Assembly (NCBI GenBank): GCA_028023455.1
Contig: JAQFVV010006203.1
Location: 6,850,821-6,914,820 of the forward strand
Source of the DNA: Epiperipatus broadwayi
Lineage: Eukaryota; Onychophora; Udeonychophora; Euonychophora; Peripatidae
DNA: 64,000 nt
Reading direction: 5' to 3'
Part shown: piece by piece, positions 34,297-45,150 of the stretch
Position numbering within the stretch: the stretch's first letter is position 1
Layout: every line of letters begins with the position of its first letter
Notes under the pieces: generated by a model
The model's database searches: none
What the model saw: only the letters and a program-made list of their open reading frames with translations
What the model was told of the DNA's origin: nothing
Translations under genes and position numbers: made by a program

Positions 34297-37072
34297 ATTT
34301 CAGTATATTACTGTCAGTAAACATAAATTAAGACCAGCTCTTTTAAAATGGTTGAGACTATTCCTTGAGTTTGGTTGTACTATCACAATAGCTAGAAAAC
34401 AGTTATAAACATTTGTGCTTTTTATATATGGGTGTATGCGAAATGCATACACATTTAAAGTTATAAAAAGTAGAGTAATAAATTTAAAAATGTAAAATTA
34501 AAACTGATTGAAGCAGTAGATAAAAGATTTGATATTACTAAAAGTCTTATTTTAAATCCAGGAAAAAATCTTAATTAAATTAATAAGAGCAAAAGAGATA
34601 ACAGAATTCCATCTGAAAATAATCTAATTAATTAATGACAATTAAAAAGATATTACTAGTAACTAGATGCATGTACAGATAAATAACATTAGACAATGTT
34701 AGCAGGATCCAAGTGGCTCAAACAATTAGAACAAATTTTAATAATTATAAGGATTGGTTTGAAAGAGAGAAGATATTTGCTTGTGAAAGGTACAAGCATG
34801 CAGATGCACTTGCAACAATAACAATGTACAATGTTATGTTGCCTTGATAGTTAATATTATGGAGAGGTTTGCCTCCAAATGTGGCAAAACAAGTCTAGGG
34901 ACTAAACAGATCATATTGATCTTTATTATGATTTGAGAACATCTTCAGGTATGTATCATATTTATGCTGTATATAAACAGTTAAAAATATGTATATATGT
35001 AGTGAATATTCCTGCCTATATTGTTAATCTATTAAACTATAAATCCAAGTTGACCAGTTGAATTTCATGTAAACCTATGTCTGTTTAGTAGCATAAGGAT
35101 TGTCGTTTTTTCTTATACAAATTTATTTATAATATTTTGTTGAATTGCATCTATATTTTTTTGGATAAAGTATACATGAAACTTTCAAATGTAGTGTATG
35201 TATATCTGCTTATCCAACACTTATGATAACATTAAATATTTTTGTTACAAATATAAATCAGTGCATTTGATAAATGAATAAGAATGAAAATCAATCTAAT
35301 ATTTCCCACCTCTAATTAATAAAATATTTATTTCTGAATACTGCCTCCCTCATTTTTGGTCCTCAAATGTGCATTCAATAATTCACTACTAAGTTATTTG
35401 TTGCATGCAACAATAGAATTTATTGTACATAACAAAATTTATAGTAAACAGTTTTTTAATGCAAATTACAAATAAAATCATTTTCTAAAAATAAAAATTA
35501 TTTTCTGAATGTCTAATATATGAGTATGTGTATTATTTGCCAGAAGACAGATAGAGTAACTAAATAACAGAATTCTGTAAATTGAAAAAATGTGGCTTGA
35601 TTGTTACAAGTTTTGTAAATGCACACCAGAAAACATGATATTCTGTGGGAATAGGTGTAGTAAAGAGAAACCATGTCTATTATTATTTCTTGTTTAGCAA
35701 TGGTAAATTGGTGACTAGAATTAAAAGGCCAATGTAATCATAATTTGATTATAACTTCCAATGCTCGAACTTCACATGAACTTTGGAGCATGAAATCATT
35801 AGATTTTTTTTAATTGATTATTAATTGAATATCTTTGAGGATTAATATTATTTTTAATGCAAGGATAATTTATATCTGCCAGCTTTTTACATATTAACTT
35901 TAAAGTTATTGCTCTTAGCATTTTTGTTTAACATCTTGTACTGATTAATCTGTCATCTTTTTTTTTAATACTTTTTGGGAGGAAAATATTCAAATCAACT
36001 TTGTATTTAATTTTGCCTTTTTTTTTTTAATATATTCTAATACTTTAAATTTTTAAATAAAACTTGGATAAGTAATTTTAATATTTGTATAATAATGAAT
36101 GAAGTATTTTTGAACTATTTACAATGCTTTTCAAGCTAACTGGGAGAGCCTTTTTTTACTATGGATTATAATAGGAATGATATTCTGAAATTTTTTTTAT
36201 TTTTATTTAGTTAAGAAAATTTTTGCTAAAGAATACATTCTATATTAAATATTTCCACAATCTATTGTAACCAGTTGGCTACATAGCTGCATTAAAAATA
36301 ATTAGATAGTTGGCAGCATGTTCCTCAGGTTTCGTATAGGAAAAAATAATGGGGGTGTGAATAGATCAAAAGAGTCAAGTGTCTGGTGAGAAGAATTATT
36401 CCTAACTTAGCTGTTGAAGAGAGAGCAGTCATGTCTTAATCCACTGATAAAGAAGAAAGCAGTAAGTCTTTACCAAACTATTGCATAGAATAGCAGAAAA
36501 TTTTATAAAACTTTTAGCATACTATGAGTTTAGTGATAAAAATGGTTTGTACATTTAGCTAAAAGCTAGCCATCATCTTCCATATAACATGCCTTCCCTA
36601 GAGTAAAAATGTAGAGAGGAAGTTATCATCTAAAGTAATCTGCAACCTTGATTTCAACCAAGAGCATAAATCTGTCTGTGCTTAGTCTCATCTAGAAGTT
36701 TTATAAATGAATAAAATTTGCTATTTTTTAATCAGGAATTACTGCAAATCAAAAAAAAAAAAAGATGTCAACCATGTACATGTGTAGAAGTCTTTTTTTT
36801 GTTTATTGTTAATCAATTAGTTATTAAATAGTTTTATTATTTTTTGTAATCTTAATTTCTTTATTCTATCCCATTCCTGTTTGCAGTTGGTGTGATCTTA
36901 TTTCATGACAGCTTAGGGGTTTAATTTTTTTTAATGATTCCAATAAAAACTATTTACTTATAGTAGGATAAGCCTATAAATTATTTAAAGTGATTCATAA
37001 TAAGCTGCTTTATTTATTTAGCTCTTGTTTACAGCAATAGTTTATAGAGATCTTAGTTTCTGAGCTAGATTT
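34297..37072. other. long AT-rich stretch without a clear gene
   Basis: A short frame at about 34706-34846 (VAQTIRTNF, DWFEREKIFACERY) has a Gag-like feel, W-F-x-R-x-x-x-x-A, but is too short to call. A pyrimidine-rich AG at 36880-36885 is followed by only 12 open codons. Otherwise the sequence is A/T-rich with poly-T runs (35956, 36020) and poly-A (36750), and nothing else stands out. Confidence 0.45.
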
Positions 37073-37900
37073 GTGCATAACAGTTATAAGGAGCAGGGGT
37101 TTATGTTTAGTGTTATGGACATTCAGATGATGATGATGATGACCCTGGTTAGCATAAAAGGCATATATGATTTGTTTTCAAAGTATGTATCGGTGTATCC
37201 CATCGCGCAGTTTGAAGCAAGGAATGTCATGAAGATGTTAGAAAGTAGGCATGTGCTGGATGTTAGAAAGTGTAATATCATTCTCTCTGACCATGGTACC
37301 CCATTTATGTTAGGAGAGTGGGGTAAATGGACCCAGAAACAATTAAGCATATTTTTACATCAATCTGGAACCCTCAATTGAACCCCTGTAAGAGGGGATG
37401 CAGAAGTTAAGGCATTGATTTTGCATGTATCTCAATACAAATTACAGTTGGCTCAAGCAAACGCAGTGGATCACAATTTTTATTTTAGTCCATAAATGAG
37501 TTGACTGGTTTAGCCTTGCTGCCTTTGCATTTCGGATGCCACATTCCACGATTAATCAAAACATTTTTACCAGGGATGGAAGAACCACCCATAGATTAAG
37601 AAGCTGATCATGTCTGGGCATTCAAAACTCTACATAGAATGAGCCAAAGAAGAAATAAAAGGCCAATACATAATCCCCAAAAGTTCAGATTAGGACAGGA
37701 TGGTGCATATGAGCGATCCAGGTAAATTTATATGTCGAAAATTTTGCAATTTATATGGTCTTTTTCCCATCATATGCCATCATGGAAAATGATGCATTTT
37801 GGGTAGGCACCAGGAAAGAAATCAAAGGATCTTATAATGCCCGGTAATTGAAACTAGTGTCATAAGGCAGAGATAAATCAAAAGGAAATAGTATCTGAAA
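37073..37900 (+). pseudogene. Ty3/gypsy-like retrotransposon integrase remnant
   Basis: The first frame (37073-37381) has MDIQ, DLFSKYVSVYPIAQFEA and ILSDHGTPFM, matching the integrase catalytic core pattern: F-S-K-Y/W...P-I then I-x-S/T-D-x-G-x-x-F about 45-50 residues on. After stops, LTGLALLPLHFGCHIP recalls the TGFSP-x-x-LHFGR block that follows the core. MSQRRNKRPIHNPQKFRLGQ near 37640-37700 recalls the C-terminal K-x-G-D-x-V region. A (GAT)5 run at 37125-37140 lies inside the frame. No LTRs, reverse transcriptase or protease were found nearby. It is an inactive fragment. Confidence 0.65.
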
Positions 37901-38608
37901 ATTAAAGATAGTTTTTTTTTTTTTTTAAGTGTTAGAGCCATCGAAACATGTAGACCATGATTGAAGGCTTCCTGATGGCGGAGGTATTGTAATAAAATCC
38001 AAATTCGAACCCTGTCATAAGATTAAGGGTTAAGTGACGTAGATACCCACACAGTTGTGTAGCTCATATATTTTTGTTTAAGATGGCATTTGGAATCGGA
38101 TAAATATTTGATATCCATAAATATGCTGGTAGGGAAACATTGATAATGAATTTAGAAAGGTTATTGCTGAGCACGGTCAGGTGCAATAGCGCCTATATTA
38201 TTTTTACAAATGTATTTTTTTAATGGAAGATAAGTTTTAGAACAACTTATCTCCAGGTCAATGGCTATTATAAAACCATCTCATTAAATTTTAAATATAT
38301 AGGTTTCTTACAGGTAGCGCATGATCAACCAAATATAGTGATTAATGTGGAAGGGCATTACAATATATATACACATTTAATTGTAGCATTCTTGCTATGA
38401 TTGGGTTAGCTATTTGTCCTAGAAAGTACATCTCTTCATCATGATAATATCATCAAACTAAGCAATAAATCAGACATAGGCTATCTTTTTCAAGCAGCTA
38501 GCATTGACATATTGCTAATCATATATCAAACCACAAAATTTTAAAATACAGGTATAACCTGAGTGCTGCTTTTAATTTTCTTCAAGGTGTCATATAATAT
38601 AATAACTA
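37901..38608. other. non-coding flank of the integrase remnant
   Basis: Moderately complex at 37900-38250, possibly retrotransposon 3' sequence, then A/T-rich. No LTR pair, tRNA-primer site or long frame could be supported. Confidence 0.4.
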
Positions 38609-38765
38609 TTATATATAGAGCTTGCAAAATAAGCTTTTAACAAGCTTTGAGAATGTCCTCAATCCCAGACCGGTTTCTGCTTCTGGCATTGTCAGTGAAA
38701 CCGGTCTGGGGTTGAGAATATTCTCAAAGCTTGTTAAGAGCTTATTTTGCAAGCTCTATATATAA
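38609..38765. mobile_element. 157-bp near-perfect fold-back (hairpin) element
   Basis: Arms of about 68 bases: TTATATATAGAGCTTGCAAA, ATAAGCTTTTAACAAGC, TTTGAGAATGTCCTCAATCC, AGACCGGTTT, followed by a ~21-base loop and the inverse arm starting AAACCGGTCTGGGGTTGAG. Only a few mismatches exist, so a very stable hairpin is expected. No coding. The compact size with symmetric arms fits a fold-back MITE; target duplications are not obvious. Confidence 0.85.
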
Positions 38766-39067
38766 CACTTGTAAATATGACTTATTAAATTAGGTCATGT
38801 GATATCTGATGATTTTTTTATCAGTATAATAACTACATCATATGATCAAATGTATTGATTATCATACAACAACAAAAACTTAGTATCAAATATAAATCTG
38901 AAAAGGAATTGTAAAAAAATTCAATGGATTGTTGGAAAATATTTTGATAAATAATTACCAGTTGCTAATCTGCATAGAATTCTAAGGATAAAAGATCAAA
39001 ATACATCATATGGGATTACAAAAATGGAGAAAAGAAAATAGAGGAGTGTTAATAATGTTATATTTTT

Positions 39068-39127
39068 TTTATAAATCTCCACATGTACACTCTAATGCAT
39101 TAGAGCGTATATGTGGAGATTTATAAA
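39068..39127. repeat. 60-base palindrome without a loop
   Basis: Left arm TTTATAAATCTCCACATGTA then CACTCTAATG; the right arm is its inverse with two or three mismatches (GCGTATATGTGG). The centre is ATGCAT. It lies about 300 bases right of the hairpin at 38609-38765 but is unrelated to it in sequence. Confidence 0.85.
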
Positions 39128-40370
39128 AAGTAATATATAGGAATATATGAAGGCATGCAACAAAAAAAAAGTAAATTTAATAATGATCAGATAAGAGATA
39201 TAAATAAAGATTTCAGAGGAATATAAAGATATAGAATAACTGAAATTTCTTTATTCATGGATTAACTATTTTGTTGGGAAAGTGAATACTTTTGTAAATA
39301 ATAAATGGGCAAAAATTAATAAAAGATGTAGATGTAATGAAAAAAGGTGTGATATTTGTTTGCTTACAAAAAAATTTATAAAAATAAGACAAATTGACAA
39401 AAGAGAAAATGGTCAGTGAAATATTATAAGATAGAATAAGAAAGTTCTGAAGTATATATATGAAAGACACTGATAGATCAACGAATTAATAAGTTTAAAA
39501 GATGATTGTTCACAAAAATATTTGTTTTAAATTGAAGAACTCAATATTTATCTGGTAATAAACTGGATTTAATTAAAGGAAAAAAAATATTCTATGCTAT
39601 TAAAGTTATTTGTTGAGAGATATAAGAAAATGGGAAGAAAGTTAACATTTAACCCATATAAATATGAGATAAATGTAATAATGAATTTAATAAAGTGAAG
39701 GAATTTAAAAGAAAAAAATTAATATAGATTTTGATTTTAAAACAAAGAATGATTGATTAGTGGATGCATTGACTGGCTATCTTAATGATTCAAGAAGTAT
39801 ATTTTAGATTTATACATAACTGTACAATGACCATTAAAGACTTTCTGTGCTTATTTTTTATTTATTATCATGAATCTTCCCAATGATTTTCATTACTAAT
39901 ATCACTATTAAAATATTGCTACAATGTGTGTGTGTGTTTGTCTAATCATGTCTGAGATTCCCCTAGTTTGGAGATGCCAGCAATAGCTAGATTACTGCTA
40001 AAAACAGTTTAAATGACTAATAGTAAGATTTCTGATTTAATTTTAGAAAAGATAATTTATTTTCTGTTTTACTGCTGTGTGTGAGTGAATGTGCAGAAGG
40101 GCTGTGTAACATGATTAGACAGTAGTCATTATCCTGTTGTCCTGTAATTCATTTCAAATTTACATGTAATTTGAAAGGGTTTTTCAGTTTCCAAGCTATT
40201 CATTTATTCATCAGAAAAAAGAAAATGACTTATTTATAGCTAAGGATAAACAATAAAAGAAAATAAATTTTCCCTAAGCATTTGACTAGCTTAGCTTAGT
40301 GAGTATTGTCTTCTTTATTGGTATATATGCCTTTGCCCTGCATTTTGCAATATAACTACTGTTTTTTTGT
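39128..40370. other. AT-rich spacer
   Basis: A-rich on the plus strand from 39140 to 39760 with no long frame of family character. Includes (GT)n at 39924-39937. Ends at the 3' tail of the LINE copy whose reverse complement begins at 40371. Confidence 0.5.
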
Positions 40371-41700
40371 ATCATCATCAGGATAAAGGTGTCTCCAAGT
40401 TCAATCCTTCGTCTTCGATCTTTAGCTTCTCTCCACATCACCCCTGCACACTTTTTTTATTTCATCCATTTCACATGTGGTCTCTTTCTGGATCTTTTAC
40501 AATCTCTTGGATTCCAGTTTAAGATTTTAATTGTCCATCTATTATCATCTCTTCTAGCAATATGTCTAGCCTAACTCTACTTCAGTCTTTTAATTTTTTT
40601 AATGAGGTCAGTAACACCGGTTCTCTTACCCGTTTTCAATTTCTTGTTACTCCCAACATGCATCTTCTCCACACTTCTTTGAGCGGTTTGAAGTCTCTGT
40701 TATTGCTCTTTTATTAATTGTCCAAGTCTCAGATCCATAAGTAAGAACTGGTAAGACACATTTATGAAAAACCTTCCTTTTCAAACACAAAGGCATATTT
40801 CCTTTTAATATCTAGTTATTTCTACCAAAAGCACTCCAACCAAGTTTAATTCTATGATTAATTTCATCCATTATGCTTCTATCTGTATTAATAATCTGAC
40901 CAAAATATTTGTAACTGTTAACTTTTTCTAACTCATCATAATCAATCTTTGTTTTCATATTTTGAGAAAATCCATTGAACATTTCTTTAATCTTTTTAAC
41001 ATTTATTTTTAGTTCTACTTTCATCTGATAACTCCTGCAACATTTCCTGCAGCTCTAAAGCATTATTTGCAAAAGGAACTACAGCATCTTCAAAATCTAA
41101 ATGACTTAAATAATCTCCATTTACTTTCACTCCTCTAGCTTCCCATTTTAATCCACAAAATACTTCTTGCAGCACTGCTGTAAAAAGTTTTGGAGATATG
41201 GAGTCAGCCTTGTCTTATACCCATCTCAGTGTTGACTTTCCTGGTATTCTGTAATCTAATTGTTGCTGTCGCATTTTTATAAATATTCTTTAAAATATGA
41301 CAATATCCTGGATCTATAACTTGATGATCCAATGCTTCTTTAATCACTGAAAAAATGTTTATAGAATCAAATGCCTTTTCATAATCTACAAATCCAAATC
41401 ATAATGGCAACTCATATTCATTTGTCCTTTCTATAACTTCTCTCAATACCTGGATATGATCTACTGTACTAAAACCACTTTTAAATCCAGCTTGTTCTCT
41501 TGGTTGGTGGAAATCAAATGTTCTCTGCAGATGAATTGTAATTATTTGTATAAAACTGATAAAATGCTGATAGGTCTGTAATTTCTAATATCTTCTTTAT
41601 CATCTTTTTTAAATATTAATATTAATACTGCATTCTTTCAATCATCTGGTACATCTTTATCATTTAGATATTTCTATACATATGTTTATTTGTATACATA
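40371..41700 (-). mobile_element. 5'-truncated RTE-like LINE
   Basis: On the minus strand the copy ends CCTGATGATGATAC, a (GAT)n-type 3' tail rather than poly-A, as is common in RTE-like LINEs. Readable blocks from 5' to 3': FKKDDKEDI then NYRPIS (about 41560-41640), QPREQAGFKSG-like and HIQVLREVIE, VDYEKAFDSI (motif A, about 41355), GYCHILKNIY, GIRQG (about 41220), a decayed LDFEDAVVPFA (motif C, where the usual double Asp is damaged), and KYFGQIINTDRS then RIKLGWSAFG at 40812-41024. The endonuclease part is missing. Many stops make it inactive. Confidence 0.8.
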
Positions 41701-41913
41701 TGTTTATTATAGTATTTCAGCTGTGTGTGCATGTGAACTTAAGTGAAAATTAGATATTATTAACATGATTATAACTAAATACTAGATTGCATAAAAGACT
41801 AAACTGTGTAAATGAGTTATAAAACTGAAACACTAACTCTAGTAATTGGAAATGAAATAATAAATTAAATTAATTATTTTAAATATTAACATTTTGGATG
41901 ATTAATACAAACG
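41701..41913. other. short spacer
   Basis: A/T-rich, with TTTCTATACATATG repeated around 41672-41705, likely slippage. Nothing else is seen. Confidence 0.4.
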
Positions 41914-42099
41914 GTACTGGTTGATTAGACACACATGATGCTTGATGGCATTGTTTACGTGCTAAACACATAAAAATGTAGTTTACCGGCCTAACTTTTC
42001 GTTGCAAAACATTATTTTCTAAAATGGAATAATTACATTTTTAAATTACATTATATATTTCAGCGCATGTTGACATTTTTCAAACTAGTTTTAAACACT

Positions 42100-42335
42100 T
42101 TACAAATGAACATTATTTTCTAAAATAGAATACTTAGTTTTAAATTACATTATAAATGTCACTGTGTGGGGCCGAAGACCGATGGTTTTGCCGATCCAAA
42201 CGATTGTCCAAAAGATGCAGTACTCCGATCAAACCAACATTACAATTTTCCAAAACAACATGCAATTTTAATTGTCTCGTAGCTGTTCTTTATCTAAAAA
42301 AAAAAGAGACACTTATAAACATTATGGGCCAACAT
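42100..42335. repeat. internal direct repeat, left copy
   Basis: Matches 43540-43775 through TTACAAATGAACATTATTTT, ATTACATTATAAATGTCA, GGGCCGAAGACCGATG (GGGCTGGAAACTGATG on the right), CGATTGTCCAAAAG, AAACAACATGCAA and TTGTCTCGTAGCTGTTCT. A part of it (CATTATTTTCTAAAATRGAA then TTTTAAATTACATTATA) is itself duplicated at 42009 and 42110. Confidence 0.75.
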
Positions 42336-42346
42336 TCTGCAAAGTA

Positions 42347-43536
42347 CACCTGGGTCTCTTTTTACGCGGACTTATTTAACACGATTTTGAAGTTACGCGA
42401 TTTGTCTTTCACCGGAAGCCGCAGTCCGATAATGCGCTATTACTTTAAATAATAAATTTCGCGCACTTACGTTATATTGAAAGTAATAGCACATTATTGG
42501 AATTCAACTTTCATCTTAGTAATTTCAATATTTTCAGTGCTTTATAATAGTAAGATTTTATGCAATAATGAAATTAAAATCATGATTTCCACATTTTATG
42601 TATACACATATTAAATTTTACAAGATTATAATGTAAATTTGTTCAAACATTGTGCGTGTTAATTTTGGATTTTAAATCATATTCTGTTTTTGCTTTTTAA
42701 AAAAGAACGTAATCAATTATTAATCATTTAGTGTCCACAAGATTATTTTTAAAAGGTCAGTAATAGCAGTGGGCACAATTAAAAATTAAAATCTGATTTT
42801 TAATTGTAATTAACAATTTAAAAATTACTAACTGGCGACTTGAAATTAATGTCATGTAAAACGAAATTTGATTTAATTTGATTTTTAAACGGAATTGAAA
42901 ATTAAAGACAAAAATAAGAATTTAATTTTTAGTTGTTAGTTTTAATTAAATTTTTCCCAGCAGTGGTGAATAAATGTCTTTTTATTATCATAAGTCTAAG
43001 TTCATAAACAATTAATAAAATCATCGTCGTCATCAACAGAAAACCATTAACACAACATGAGAGTGAACTTGGCGCTAGTTGTATTTCCTCTTGTGAGATA
43101 ATTGCTGAGATATTCTTGACTTCGTTTAAGAAGCCAAATACATCACATCACATGAGAATCTGATTTTTTACTAGTTTGCAAACGAACGTCTTTTTGGGCA
43201 AATAGCGATAATAATTAAAACGTGTATAAAAAAAATTTAAATTACTTTACTGTAAATTATGCATAAAAATATATTATTTTGAATAAAATTAAATATTATA
43301 GTTAAAAAAAGTTTGTCTTGTATCATTTTTTTTTCAAATTTGAAATTTTTTATTAGTCATATTTTATTTCCTTATTTTTTTTTTTGCGCGAATTTTAAAG
43401 TAATTTTATGTTGGTGCTTTGCTTTTACACGAATTTTGAAAAATCACAGACTGCACAGTTACGCCTATTTTTGCGCAATTTCATTTGCGCGTGTTTTTTG
43501 AGGAACCTATCTATCGCGTAAAACGAGACCCAGGTG
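42347..43536. mobile_element. 1.19-kb TA-flanked TIR element nested in family-2 element
   Basis: Ends are CACCTGGGTCTCTTTTTACG on the left and, read inward, CACCTGGGTCTCGTTTTACG on the right. Both are followed by CG and then diverged sequence. TA lies on each side (42345-42346 and 43537-43538), consistent with a TA target duplication as used by Tc1/mariner-like and some other families. It carries several GCGCAA/TTACGCG motifs near its ends and an A/T-rich middle. No transposase is seen. Confidence 0.7.
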
Positions 43537-43539
43537 TAT

Positions 43540-43775
43540 TTGTAAACAATTTATGAACCAATATTATTTTATAAAACATAACAGTTAAATTTTTCTTAAT
43601 TTGAATAATTACATTATAAATGTCAGCACGTAGCGCTAGAATATGCAGGGCTGGAAACTGATGTTTTTGATGATTCAAAGGATCGTCCAAAGGTGCCATA
43701 GTCTGATTAAACCAAGCTTCTGGATTTCCAAACAACATGCAACCTCAGCCATTTAATTTGTCTCGTAGCTATTCT
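43540..43775. repeat. internal direct repeat, right copy
   Basis: Right partner of 42100-42335. It is more diverged at its start (TTTGTAAACAATTTATGAAC) and retains AAATGTCAGC, GATTCAAAGGATCGTCCAAA, CCAAACAACATGCAAC and TTTGTCTCGTAGCTATTCTC. Confidence 0.75.
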
Positions 43776-44206
43776 CGCACAAACGTGCCTTTTTGCATGA
43801 ATTCTGGTAAATTGTGCTTGTTCCTACACTTTTGCAATATTTTTCACCTTCCAAGCTGTGTAGGGAAGTGCGGTGATGGGCTTACAATTATTAGTATGTA
43901 GTACTATGTCAGGTAGAGTATAAGATCATTACTTCAAACGCAGATTACAAAAGTTATTGTCAGTTGAATTCCATACACCCTCACATGATATTGTAGCGAT
44001 CTGTAAAATGTGCGCATTTGCATAGGATCGTGAAGCACATCAGCAGGCCGTAATATTTGTGTGCAACATAATATAGATCCACAACTTCCAATATGAACAT
44101 CACTGTTCTATTGGCCGTAAACTTCAGGCTGTGTAAATGACATTTTTATATGTTTTAGCACATAAACAACGCCATCAAGCATCGTGCACGTCTAATCAAG
44201 CAGTAC

Positions 44207-45150
44207 TATAATGAAAAAGAAATTAAAATAAGAATAACATTGGCTAAATAAGTTTACCCCTAGAAAAATTGTATTATGTGCTGCTTAGATTAAGGCTGTC
44301 TGAAGTATGGATAGGAAAGAAAAAGAGAGAAAAATATGTGACTGTGCAGAAGGAATACTGTATGAGTTTTCAACATCCTTCACATTTTTATTTTTGGAAT
44401 GGTATTTTTTCTGATAGCAAATTCAACATGTGTTTTATATCTAAGACTCTTGTCTACTTCAGAGTTTCAAACTTTTTATTTATCATAGGAAAGGTCTAAT
44501 TTCTAATGCACTGTTTTGTTATAAGCATATGTGGAATATTTTATCTCAATATGATTGAGGAAAGATTTATAATAACTATTAAAGTTAGGTTTTTGATATA
44601 GTATTTTCATATCAGCTGCATAGATTAATTTTTTTGTCTTCAGAATATTCATAGGAATATCAATACATTGAAATTAAAAATTTTGAAGCATGTCATAGAA
44701 AAAGTTGAGAGTCTTTATTGTATTACGTTTTTAAATATTGTTAATTAAGAAATAAAACTTGCATAAAGGGCTTTGCATACAATTGTAATTCGGCAGTTTA
44801 TTATTAATCTTGTTTTTGTGGGGATAGGATAGTTTCTGTTTGGACTTAATATTGATGGGCTAATTAATTTCATAAGAGAATATTTTTAAATGTTTTCATT
44901 TATTATATAATTTTTCAATTGTTTAATATTATAATTTCGAATTTTCTACATACATTTAATAATACTGGTTTAAATAATTGTAGTAAAAGAATGGGAGTAA
45001 ACTATTTGATAATTCCTGAATTTAATTTAATCAATTCTGGGAATATTTTCATTTTGTTTTTTGTATGTGAATTTCTTTTTTTATTATTTATAATTATAGA
45101 TTTTTATATTCAGCATATATATTAAATTAAACAGTATATATATATTAGGA
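44207..45150. other. AT-rich stretch
   Basis: No gene recognised. The small frames at 44269-44499 and 44919-45125 are hydrophobic, A/T-driven and lack family features. The segment 45005-45050 (CCTGAATTTAATTTAATCAA then TTCTGGGAATATTTTC) has an echo near 45735-45770. Confidence 0.45.

Larger units (their letters stand above)
41914..44206. mobile_element. 2.29-kb TIR element, family 2, with nested element
   Basis: Left end GTACTGGTTGATTAGAC, then ATGATGCTTGATGGCATTG, TTTACGTGCTAAACACATAA and AAATG. Right end read inward: GTACTGCTTGATTAGAC, then GATGCTTGATGGCGTTG, TTTATGTGCTAAAACATATA and AAAATG. Arms of about 75 bases align closely (41914-41988 and 44132-44206). The inner part of the arm resembles the arm of the element at 15866-18724. 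The interior has a ~230-bp direct repeat (42100-42335 and 43540-43775) separated by a distinct TIR element (42347-43536). No transposase frame is recognisable. The frame at 42156-42452 spans the boundary of the nested element and has no domain. The GTAC at each end may be the target duplication or part of the TIR; because it is palindromic this cannot be told from sequence alone. Confidence 0.8.

Noticed and set aside
34706-34846. Gag-like fragment (DWFEREKIFACERY) upstream of the integrase remnant
   Set aside because: A single short block with no nucleocapsid knuckle, protease or LTR; similarity is impressionistic.
36886-36921. Possible terminal exon after TTCCTGTTTGCAG
   Set aside because: A good acceptor but only 12 codons before a stop, with no supporting coding signal.
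38609-38765. Rho-independent terminator or bacterial-type regulatory hairpin
   Set aside because: The context is an animal genome and the hairpin is far too long; a fold-back element is the simpler reading.
42156-42452. 98-codon open frame
   Set aside because: It crosses the boundary of the nested TA-flanked element and partly translates the internal direct repeat; no domain.
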